Of a stretch of DNA of 64,000 bases, positions 14,701 to 26,700 are shown piece after piece. A model generated the notes under the pieces. That model saw nothing but the letters and a program-made list of their open reading frames with translations, made no database searches and was not told the origin of the DNA. Origin of the DNA: Stichopus chloronotus (taxonomy: Eukaryota > Echinodermata > Holothuroidea > Aspidochirotida > Stichopodidae); assembly GCA_021234535.1 (NCBI GenBank), contig CM037845.1, forward strand, positions 6,786,501 through 6,850,500, read 5' to 3'. Each line of letters begins with the position of its first letter. Position 1 is the stretch's first letter. A program made the position numbers and the translations under genes.

Positions 14701-17700
14701 CAATCGCGCTGCACAACCTTAGCGAAAAGCCAACTCAAAAAAAAAAAAAAAAGAGTATTTAGACACGACTTAAATTAAGTGAGAGAAGGAGAAAGTTTTC
14801 CTAGTAGAAATTGGCAAGAAATTCCAAAGCTTGGACCCAGCTGACAGAAAGACATGATCATTGCAGGTTTTCAAATTAGTTCTGGGAACAGTGAGGGTAA
14901 GTGTATTGCTAGAATGCAAAGTGTAGCGAGTATTGAAATGAAAAGTCTGATTATCAGACTGGAGGGAGGTTGCCATACCATGGTTGCAGTTACACATGAT
15001 TTAGTAGTATTTTGAACTTAATTCTGAATTCGACCGGCAACCAGTGCAGGGAGCAGATGATAATGGATGATCGGATAGCAGTCATAGCAGTTAGCAACAA
15101 GCCTGGCTGTGCTATTCTGCAGACGTCTCTCTTTGCATTTGCTTTGCTTTTCTTTGACTTCTACAGTGATGCTCCAGGTGTTGTACAAAGTCAAGACAGC
15201 AAAAATATTTGAGAAGTCGAAGCAGGCGAAGAGTCTGAACGGCGATGATGAGCCCTTTGCAATTCAGCTCATCACGATGTGTAAAGAGAGTAAGATACTG
15301 GCGGTGGCCGGAGCCAGCAGTCATGTTATACTCTACAGATTCAGTAAAATTGAGGTCTCTACAGAACTGTCAGTAAGTAGCTTTGCCTTTCTGGTTTCTC
15401 CAACTAGTTTACCCGCTTAAACTAACATTTTTCTCCACTAGTGCAATCTTATTCAGCGTTATCTCATGTGTATAGCACGCCATTTCTACCAAGTAATTAA
15501 CCCTTCAACACTCATTAAGCTGTCAAAAGAAATTCCGTTGTCAAAACGTATTTTGCCTCCAGAAGTCATTTAGCCGTCAAAACTAATTCCGTTGTCAAAG
15601 CTAATTCTGAAATTCGAAATTGTTTTTGCTGTCAAAAGTTGTCAAACCATTAAAACTAATTCCATAGATGATATTGCTCTTTCCATCAAAAGTCGTTAAA
15701 CCATCAAAATTAGTTAAGCCTTGAAAGTTATATTCAAGCTATTATATTAAAGTTATACTCTGTCGTATTCCATTATGCTGCCTTAAGTTCTTACTCCCTT
15801 AAAAATCATTCTGTTGTCTAAAGCTATTATGCCATCTAATACGGCCAAAACTCCTTAAGCGCCCAAAACTCATTTTGTACGTCATCCACCCGCACATGGG
15901 TAAAAAGGCAGTAGTGTATTACGCTATAGCACCATCACTTAGTGAATGTGCTATGGCACATTCACTTCAAAGATCCAGTAATCTTAATCACAACTTGACC
16001 AAAGTGAAAGCCTTCCCCTGTGGCTGGTGTAACAAGGGGGAGAGTGACTGCTCCTCCTGTCAGGGTCAGGGGGGCAAAAAGACATAGATGAAAAATTAAA
16101 CCAGTCCAGAAAAATGTAGGAAGACAAGGAGAAAATTTGAAATTGAAGGTAATGGAAAATGCCAGCTTGAATCCTTTGATCCAGGTAATGATGATAGTGT
16201 TGCCCATGTTCAACCATCAAAATTCAAGCAGGTAGTATAGTCTTCATTAGGAAATGTAAAAATGTTGTTAGACTTTAGCAAAACACTTACATAGTTTCCC
16301 CACAATTTTCAGTCTATCCGTAGTCCAATCTTCTCGTTGAACAACTTCTGTAGAGGCATACTGTATTTGTGTGTATTTGTGTATCGTTCTGGTTGAGGGC
16401 CCTTCATTCATTTCCTATTCCTGGAAAGAAACAAATTTTAGCTACCTTCCTGAAGCACTTGTTTTGTCTCTTGACCCCCCACAAACAACCCTTGTGATGC
16501 CACTGGTGTGTGAAATAAGTAATTGTCATTGTGGCGAACAGTTTTTATCACAATTAGATTGAGTGTAATTATTTGGATAAGATGATACAAAGAAATGTTA
16601 CTATCTACTGGAAATATTGATTAACAAAGACATCTCTGCTACATACAGAAGGTTGTAAATTCCCCCCAAAAATTAACATATGTGATACAATATAACTTCA
16701 CCTTGATATTTACCTAGCTTCACTTTTGCCTTACTACTTACTCATACAATGAGTCTAACCTTTCACGACTACACTACAAGGGAACATCCTACAGTGCAAA
16801 CTTTACCTATCGCTGGTGCTGGTCATCCAACTGCAATAATTTGTTGCGATTGTGTTTCAATTTTTCACTCCAAATTGGATATGTTGTATATGAAGGATCT
16901 TTGACTACAACTGCTGAAACTAATCAATAATGTGCACATCAGCGACGTGTGCAGGGTTTGATCCATAGGCGGAGGGACCAGATTTGTGCATATCCATTTC
17001 CTAACATGGGGGAGGGATATAAGTGGTACAAGTGTACCGCCTCCCCATTTTGAAAAGTTTAAAGAATTGTTTAATAGTGAGATGCAAATTGGTGGAGTCT
17101 GTGACTAGTGTTTTCTTGAATAGAATTGTAGGGTGCATTTTATTGTCATAGATTTTACATTTTGAAATTTAAAACCATGAAGCCAGTTATCACAGTCACA
17201 TATTGCATATTGACCTCCAGAAGTACATAAACTGACAAAGATACGAAAAGTTTTAGGACAATGATTTACCTGCATGTTGTTTATAGCATTATACAGGGTA
17301 ATTAGTGATAGGGTTGGGACCAGAGGCATAGCTAGATTTTTTTTGGGGGGGGGGGGGCTGGATGTACATGAATGAGGGAGCCTTAGCAAAAAGTCATGGC
17401 AGATCATTTTCATCAAAGTTATTTGAACAAAGGTACAGTGTGATATGAAAATATAGTTTTCTCCCACTTCAACAACACACTTAGTCTCTCAGTCCATGTA
17501 GGGATGTGGGATTGAGAATTTGTTCATTTTCTAATGAAGACTGTTTATATTTGCTAAGATTTTGATGGCTGCATATCGGCAACACCATCCTCTTTCCCTG
17601 GATCAGGAGGGGGCTAAATGTACTCAAGCTTGCATTTCCTTTACCTTTTCATTAAATTTTTTTCCATCTTGCCATCCCATCTTCTTTTTTTATGGCCTAT

Positions 17701-20700
17701 GCCATTTTGCACCTCCTGACGAGTGTATTGATGGATGACTTGCCCCGCTTCTTTGCCCCCACCCTGGTCTGCTACTGGGGAAGGCTTTTGCCCAGTCACG
17801 TTGTTAATAAGATTACTTCCTCCTTGAACATGCTTATCAAGTGATGGTGCTGTAGTGTGGTACATTACTGTCTCATTATCCACGTGAAGTTACATCGGGC
17901 GTGGACGAAATATGAAATGAGTTTTAACTGCTTAATAGAGTTTTGACTGCTTAATGAAATTATATGGCCCAATAGGTTTAGACAACAGAGATTTAAGGTG
18001 GCATACAGAAAACAATGGAATATAATTTGATGTGACATAAGGAGGTTTGGCAAAGAAATTAAATTTGAAGGCGTAATTAGTTTTGACAGCTTACGACTTT
18101 TGACGGAAAAGTAATGTTGTCAACAGAATTAATGTGACGGCTGAACGACTTTTAACAGCACAAATAATTTTGACAACGGAATTAGTTTTGACTCCTTAGT
18201 GACTTTTTGCTTCAAAACATGTTTTGATAACAGAATTCCTTTTGATGGCTCAGTGAGCTTTGAGGGCTTAATTACTCGGCCCAAACGGCATGCTATGCAT
18301 GTGGTTTTCCTGAAATCATTCCGCTCTTGTTTCAGATAAAGAGAATACCTTCCAGTAATATTTGTTATTATTTTTGGGTGACAATAGGCACTGTTTGTTG
18401 AGTGAGTTTCTTTGGTTGATAAGAAGACTGGTTGAAAAATGTCTAGGGTATTGTTCTGGACAGAGGAAGAAAATCTCCCAACAGATGACTAGAACTGTTG
18501 CAGGGATTCTTCATATTTATCTCATTATGTGGGGATAAATTGTCACGGTAGTGGTGGGGATAAATAGTCACAGTAGTTAGTGACCAACACTGTCTAAAGA
18601 AACATTGTGGCCATCTTCTTCCCATCCAGGTCTTAGAGATATCAATCGTCTACACGTCAGAAGATCCAGACACACCTGATGGAGAAGTCCCCCCGCTTTC
18701 TGCCCCAGCAGCTCTCAAGCGCAATCCAAGTTCCATAAGCACCAGCAGCGTCAGCAGTATTCCGGCGACAGCCACCCAGACGGCCCCCGTACCAGAAGAG
18801 CCCCCCTCCCCGGCAGCGTCAGAACCGAATCCCCCACTGGACGGCCTGAGAAACAACATTCCTAACCTGAGGGTCAAAACAGGGTTCCACAAGAGGGCAG
18901 TCGGTTACCAGCCCGATGTCTGCTGCCAGTTCCTGTGGGTAGATGATGAGGCACCACCTGTCATCACTGGGATCACCGTTAATTCTGCTTATGGACTGTG
19001 AGTTATATTGCTTGTAACTTTTCTAGTTTTAAGTGTTCGGTTTGTTTTGAAAAAGAGTTTAAAACGGACTAGTTGTTGATGGCTGCGATACACAAAGAAT
19101 GGTGTCAAACATTGAGGAATAAATGGTATGGACATCACTGTACATTTCAACATACTTTTCTGTCAATATACGATTTTGAAACATCATGGATTAGACCAAT
19201 TAATAAGATGGCCTGGGAATTGAAGTCATTTGAATGTAGAGGGTGGAGTCCTCAATGTGCACAGTGTTACGAAAGTTGAGGCATTCAATGGAAGAAAAAA
19301 AGAATGGTTCTATTTGTATGGATGTCAAGAGGGATGTTTTAGTGATAATGTCAACCTCTGAGGCAATAAAAAACTCCTGAAGTACTGATACATGAAGGAC
19401 CCCTGCTAGAAATCATAAAATATGCATCTCAAAATATCATCGTGTCAAGTTTTCACATTAGTGTAGGTATCACTGTGATGTTATTCTCTCCAGGGTTGTT
19501 AACTGTTCATAACATATCATCTTTTCCTTGCTGCAGGCTTGCGATTGGCACCACAAACGGTTTGGCCATCGTCGATTTCATGCAGAAGTCTTGTTTGCTG
19601 AATATGGGCACTCCTGATCTCTATGGTTCGGCAGATCCGTACCAGAGAACTCCACGGTCACCCAGGAAAAACAAAATGGCCGACATTGTAGAGCAACTGG
19701 TTAATGACTCCATTCACCCTCAAGGAGAACAGGTAATCACTATGAAAAAGTCTCTGACACTTAAGTAGGGTTGCTACTAGTATGGAAACCCAGGAAGTCC
19801 TAAAAGCTGCTATTGCTTACTTCAGTCATTTGAAAGAAATCATGAAAAAAAGAAAGTAAGCTTGCTTTAAAGTCATGAAAAATATCACATTTTAAAATCC
19901 TGTCCAGACATGGAAAACAAAGCGATGTAATGATCTGGAGAGGTCGAAGAAGTGTGTTATGGTAAAGTGCTTGTTTTAAAAGTCACAGGTAGCTGGTGTA
20001 GAAGCTTAGGGGATGGAGAGTGTATTGAAGATTCAGATTGTCGTCGGTAGATGTAGATGTTCCAATAATTGAAGATGTTACAGCCAATGGTCATGTGGTT
20101 GATACTTACACTGAGGTGTATGAGGGAAGCCATTGTAGTAATTTACTGTGGGAAATCAACTTTGTGAGTCGTCATGGGAACGTGATAAGCAGGCTGTATC
20201 CTTTTGGGGAGGCTGAATGAGAGCAGTTCAAGGAAACTTCAATTCTGTGAGACATTGCACAACTAAATTTGCAGAAGGAATTAAAGATCTAGATCACAGC
20301 GACTCAGTTGTAGAGGGATTATGTGGGATCGCAAGTAAAGCTAATCATGCTTAAAAAAAGGAAGGATACTGTAGCTTTGAGTAACGAAAAACGGTTCGTT
20401 ATTTGATTGAGTCTATAAATATGCAGGCGAACAGAAATTATGTGCCAGAAGTGAATATGAATATGTAGCAGTACTGTGAGGCTGATACTTCACCTCAACA
20501 GATAATAATGTGTAACTTCTAACATTTCCCAGGAGAGGGTGAGCAACTTGCTTCACAACCTGGTGGTCTTTTTTTTAGATGGATGTGTGTTTAGTCTCTA
20601 TTTTTTCCTGATTTCATAGACCTCTGGATTCTCTGTAACATTACAGTAGTATTCAGTTTAAAATAATTCACCAGTGATTCAGTAGTCCAACAGCTCTACT

Positions 20701-23700
20701 CTGTCAAGACCACTTTACACAAAAGTTGCCATTGTGGTGGTATATGTGTAGGATTTAAAAATTGTGTTCATTTCACAAACTTTGACCCTTTCAAATTGTC
20801 AGCTAAGCAAAAGATTCTTGATGAACTTACATCAAAAGCTACAAAATCCTCTCTGCTAACCTTAATCGATTATCAGAGATAGATTTGGCGGCATTGTGAA
20901 TTAAATTTTGGTCATGGCACAAGGTACCATCCATTCCATTTCAGAATGGTGCCCCCACCAGCCCGACGACGGTGCAGCAAAGACGCCCCAAGAACAACCA
21001 CCACGACCCTGGCAGGTTGCAGCGCAGCAAATCTCAAGGTGTCAGAAAAGTGGTGAAAACCGCCTCTACCACCTCCGAGTCGGGTAATGGTGAAGGTACT
21101 ACTGACATGGCCATGGGCTGCATGAGTGGCATCCACATTCTCAGTTAGTGCACACATCATCATTTATCTCCTTTTTCTCTGTCTCTCTCTGTCTCTCTCT
21201 TTCTCCATATATATTCCGTCTCTCACATTCTCAGCTCTTCACGTTCGTGTGAGGTCTGGGTTACTGTTGGTTGCTCCCACCGTCCCCACATTATCAATTA
21301 GAAGGACACATTCTTCCCCTATCCACCCACTTGTACCCTTTGAAGCCCCCTGTTTCTCACTGCTAACCTGTTCATACCAAGAGAATGTGTTAGAACAAGG
21401 GAAGAGGGGGGAAGCTTTGATGGAAGAATGGTGCAACTGTTGAAGTTCATACTGGGTGATTTGTGAAAACAGTTCAGTTTTCCCTCTTTGTCTTTTGTCA
21501 AAGAGTAGGGAGGAGGATGATGAGGAAGGGGAGGAGGTAAAAAGTGGATGAGGTACATGTAAGAGATGTTTTGGTAAGGATGTCAGGAGGACACTTAACC
21601 CCCCTCCTTATTTCACATACTTGCATCCTGTTTAAGTCACTTGTCACCTTATTCCTTTTGTGGGTCCCGGTAGACCTGCTTGGGATTACTTTGTCAGATC
21701 CATTTGAAACATTCCTCTTTTCACGTCAGAATAACTCTGATGAAACGAGAACCATTTTTCGAGTTCATTGTGATGTCTGCCATGACACTATACTCTCCAT
21801 ATATTGTGAAATCTTACAGCCGTGGTAATTCTCGGAAAAGTCAGCTCGATATTGTCATGCCAATTTGCTTCTCAAAACCTCAGCTAAGACGAGCTTTGAA
21901 TCAATATATTTTTCCTCTGAAGTCTCTGCTCTGTGTCAAGTTTCTGTGATAATTCGTATCCACTTACAGCTCTGAGCAAAGCCCTGCTTTTAATTAAAAT
22001 CTCAGACGTGCTGCCCCTAAAGGCGAAGGAAAAGACATGAGATTTCTAGTGGAGTCAAATTTTAAGCATTTTCTTGGTGACATCTCCTTCTTTAAAGCAG
22101 GTAGTCACAATTTTACTTGAAAGTGCGGCATGTAAGAGAAAGAGAATCTTGGGAAAACCTGTTGGAAGAATCCTAATTTTGTTTGGCACGTAGTTGCTAC
22201 AATTATCTCAAACGGCTTATTTGTCTTTGACAAGTTTAAGAGCCCAATGAAAACGAATCAAGGATTTATGCCCCAACCGATCCGCTCCACCCCGTCCCTT
22301 TCAGAAACGGCCTGCTTGTTGATTTTCTCTTCTGCAGCCAATGGTAGCCCATTCTGTCTCTATCCTTTCTTTTTCATTTTTAGTATCACGTCACGCCTAC
22401 ACATGTAATCACAGATGTCTTACATTATGAGTGCTGTGCTAATCTGATATGTGTGACTGCCTGAAGAAAAAGAGAAAAAAAAATGATCAGCACTCGACAA
22501 GATTTGATCATTGGTCATTATTATTATTATCAATTTCAAGCACAGCACTATTCCATGTAGTACCTGTGTGGTGATTTTATTCAGATAGTGAGTTTGAATT
22601 GTAGAGTGAGTTTTGTGACCAATTTGCTTGCTGTATCATCTCTTCGATCCATTCCATCAAAGCAGTCCAGCGTACATTCCGTGCGCTGTGGTCTCCGCGG
22701 ACCGTGAATTCACAAGTCACACATGTACCTCTTCCAGGTGATTGATTGCATCGTGGATAGGCCAAATGATTCTAGTCAAAAAGTTGATTGAAAATACTTT
22801 TAAGGAAGAAAGGGGCTTATTTTTTAAAAATGTATCCTAATGTCTTTTGCCCTTTTGTAGCACAACCACTCTGACTGCACAGTGCTGTCTAATGTGACAT
22901 GCACACACCTAGAATTACTGCACTGGCTTTCTTTTGTTTTGCAAATAATGGTCAGTCAACATACTTGTATGGAAGGGCTCAAAATTCCAAATGTGGAAAA
23001 ACTTTCCTATCTAGATTCTTAAACCAAAGTTTTTCAAAGAAAAAAACAGATTTGAGCAAAATTTTGAAAGATAATTGTCTCTCTCTTTGCATCTCTTTCT
23101 CAATCTTACTCTGGAATGATTTCATGAACCCCTCCCCATCCCATCTGTTTTTATCTCGTCTCATTTCTCCCATCCTCTCTTCTGTGGCCCGCTCTGCCCC
23201 CACCCCCATCCAGAACGGAACCGGTCTCTGATGGTTTTTTTTCGTTTTATGTGTTCCCGTGTTTGCAGTAGACGAGTTTGAGACTTGGCAAACCTAACAT
23301 CAGAAAGAATCAAAATTTTAAGAAACCAAAATGGGGGCAGTATATTGTGATCTTTACAGTAGGACAAGACTTCTGCCAACAGTTTGCAGGTTTTGTGTCA
23401 TCCATTGGTGGAATATTGAGCCTTTCTTTTCTTCAGATAAAAATCAAAACCGTTTGAACGGTCCTGTTGTCGTTTGCTTCATTTATCATTACATCACATA
23501 GACAATGCCTAACAGTAGTTTCTTCTTTCTCTTTATCTCCAGTTAAAAACTTAAAAAAAATTGTTACTTTTCATTGCATCAAATCATAATAGAAAATTCT
23601 CATTGTCATCTTTTCAAGCACACACAAAAAAAATGCCAGCCCATGGTCTTCAAAAGCTTTGCGCCAAATATGGCTATTTTCTAACTGGCCAAGCATCAGT

Positions 23701-26700
23701 GCCTGCTTCAAGCATATATCTGCATAACTTTGAAACTGCTTTCAAAATAAACATCGAAAAAGGAAAGCAAAGAAGCGCTTTTAGTTAGTAAGACTTATTA
23801 TTTACATGAAATGTTTGAAGTTCAGTAAACTGCTGCTTTTGGCTTCCTCTGAACACAAGTTAAAAGAAAATTGGTGTTCTAAGTTATGGTACTGGTTTTA
23901 GCTTTTCTGTATTTGTTTTTTTCCTGTTTCTGGGCATATTGCTCACACTTATTAATCTCCATCAAGTATCTTTTACTCTTTTTTTTTTTTGTAGAATCTG
24001 AAACACAAAATCATTGTCATTTATCTCCACATTATTTGTTTCTGTCACTTTCACTCACTAACGATACAGTTGATAGTCCGTCACTCACCGATTACCTTGT
24101 GAGCCATGTTCTTTCACCTAGTGTACTTATCCACAATTTTGTGTAGCAGACATATGACATTTGTTCAGGACATGTGTTGTACATGTAGATGTCACCAACC
24201 ACTATCAACAGGTCACCAGACTTTTCAGAAAGGAACTTAAAGTGATTCAAGTTTGGGCAAATATTTAAAACATTGAAATTTTATGTCCAAAATTTTGGTA
24301 AAACTTTTAATTGCACAATTCAGACAGTTTGGGAAAGTCTATAGGTTTCGGATAGTGTATTCTGCCATATGATGTCAAATTCTTCTAATATAATGACAGA
24401 GTGTAAAATAGGATAATGCAGTGGTGGACAATTTTCATATCAGTTGTGTGCTTCTTTTCACTAGCCAATGGGAAGTATACGAGTACTGAATATTCAGTTA
24501 GTCAAAACATAGCAGGATCTCTGACACAGCAATGATGTGATTAGTATGTAGGTTATTTATAAATACAATGCTTCCTTTCACCAAATACTGCAATTCAAAG
24601 AGTGACAAGTTAAGTTGTATGGTTTTGATACCCCATTGAGACCTGTGCTATTGCATATTCATTATGTAGGCGCTTATAGCAGGACCATTAATTTTCAAAT
24701 CTGATTTCTGCTTTTTACCATTTTTGATTCCTTGCCGAAGGCAGAAGGAATCTATGCAATGGTGATGTCCTGTATGTATGTGTATATAACACTTGTTGTA
24801 AACATATCCCAAGAAGGGTAACCATGACTTATGTCATATTTGGTGTGTGGGCTGGTCATACTGAGTAGATGATTCCTATCGTTTTGGTGGAAGTTAAAGG
24901 TCATTTGAGGTTACCAGAGGTCAAACTGTAAGAACCTTGTAAAGACACTATCTCCAGGGTAACTGCGACTGATTTCATAGTTGGTTTGGTCATACTGGGT
25001 AGATGATTGCTATCGTTTTTGGTCAAGGTCAAAGGTCATTTGATGTCACCAGAGGTCAAACTGTAAAAACCTTGCCAACACAGTATCTCTAGAAGGGTAA
25101 TGTTGACTGATGTCATACTTGATGTGTGGGTTGGCCATACTGTTTTTGGTGGAGGTCAAAGGTCAAACCCAGGTCAGACTGGGAAAACCTTGTAAACACT
25201 ACATCTTAGGAAGGGTAACAGTGGGGGCATGTCATATTTAGCATGTGAATTGCCCATATTGAGTAGGTGACACATACTGATTTGGTGGGGGTCAAAGGTC
25301 ATTTGGAGATACCAGAGATCAAAGATTCAAAATCATGTTAACTTTGCATGTCTATCGCTCATATACAGTAGTATTTAGTGGTCAAAATCTGGTAAACACT
25401 TTATCTCAAGAAGGTTAAGTGTGAGGGATTCATACTTAGTATGTGTATTGCCCATGTTGAATAGATGATTCCTATCAATTTTTTGCACATTCATGTGTTA
25501 AGATTAGGTGAGGTGTCTCAAAAATAATAACTGTAGTTGATCTCATACTTGTCATGTGGCTAATTCATGTTTGTTATAATATTACCATATGGCAAGGAAT
25601 CACAGAGCCTTTTGGCTTTCTGGTTATTCCAATCCTGTTGCTTTTCAAAGTAGTTACTGGCATTTTCCTTCATTGAAAGACATATCCCGTTGATGTACAA
25701 CCTCACATGTCCATTTTACCAGTGAAGAAAAAGCACAGACCAAACAAAATCTCATCCTGGTTTTTCACGCAATCACTTCAAACAGTAGTCCATTCAGTGC
25801 TGTTTGTTGAAATGTTGTCTTACCCTCAAAGTTTTGAAGCACAATTGACCTTTTGGGGGTCACTTTTGTTGAAGGATTCTTCAACAAAACTTTGAAAAAA
25901 AGAAATGATGATTTGTTAAGGACTGACATCTGACAGTTCAGTAGACACATAGCAAGGAATTAAGCATCTTCATCAAGAACACTACATCACACCCAAAGTA
26001 AGTGTTAGTATTTAGCTTAGTTACCTGATGGCAGTGAGCTGTGCTTTGTATTGTCAGTACAAACCATTGTATGAGGGGACCCAAAAGCGATGGACTGACA
26101 TGGATTGACAAGTTGACATGAAGACTTTTTGATGGCCCATCTGTGAATGTTATGTTAAATGTTTTGAAAAAAAAAAACAAATTTGCGATGTGAAATGGTG
26201 CTAAATTTTGTGAAAAGAGATTGAAAAACTGTGTCACGAATTTGCATTTAGGACAGCTTACCATGTGAAGTGATCATATACTCACTGACCTGTTATTAAC
26301 ACTTAATACCCTTAACATCATCCAATAGCTAAAGCTCTTCATGTTAAGAGCATTTTTGTTTCCATTTTGGAGAAGAGGATAAAGATGTTTCTTTACCTTA
26401 TATTCTTAGAATCCCCCTCCCCCCTCTACCCATTCATCTCACATTCTGCATGTTCTGTCTACAGACTTATATCAACTAAAGAGAGTTTGACTACAATTCA
26501 ACTTGTGACAATGTCACTATTCAGTAGTTGTTACATCAGACATGATATACCATTGACAACCACATTAATTTATGGGTTATTCTTGCTGTCTATAGTTGCT
26601 TTTATTGGGTAAAATAGCTTAATTTTAGAGCGATGCCGTTGATAATGTCCACTACACATGATTTCCAAGAAACCTCATGGTCACTTCAAAAAGAATGTAT

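Larger units (their letters stand above)
15471..18297. mobile_element. Foldback-type transposable element with long inverted arms
   Basis: The left arm (about 15471-16262) aligns by eye, with many substitutions and small indels, to the reverse complement of the right arm (about 17521-18297). Landmarks are TATAGCACGCC versus CATAGCATGCC at the tips, GTCAAAACTAATTCCGTTGT in both, AGCACCATCACTT in both, and GTCTTCATTAG at the inner ends. The outer arm parts are built from a degenerate 18-bp tandem unit (GYYGTCAAAACTAATTCC). Outside both tips stands CATGTG (15465-15470 and 18298-18303), a candidate target-site duplication. The roughly 1.26 kb centre (16263-17520) has no recognisable transposase. 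Foldback elements with tandem-repeat arms are known, including sea-urchin TU elements. Two opposed copies of one repeat is the alternative. Confidence 0.75.
15373..18629. other. Tomosyn intron 6, almost filled by a foldback element
   Basis: About 2.8 of the 3.26 kb is the long-inverted-repeat element at 15471-18297. The remaining 5' and 3' edges (15373-15464 and 18304-18629) hold nothing recognised. Confidence 0.75.

Noticed and set aside
17105..17467. 120-codon minus-strand frame in the centre of the foldback element
   Set aside because: Considered as a possible transposase, but it reads through the G13/T8 tract (PPPPKK) and shows no catalytic motif.
15875..17883. Similar short frames in the two arms of the foldback element (15875-16087 plus, 17641-17883 minus)
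   Set aside because: The shared APSL...SNL...K peptide similarity simply reflects homology of the inverted arms; different start and end points and no conserved frame throughout.
23205..23231. Candidate microexon (aacggaaccg) after a polypyrimidine tract in intron 9
   Set aside because: The only downstream GT (GTCTCT) is a poor donor and the phase does not fit exons i and j.
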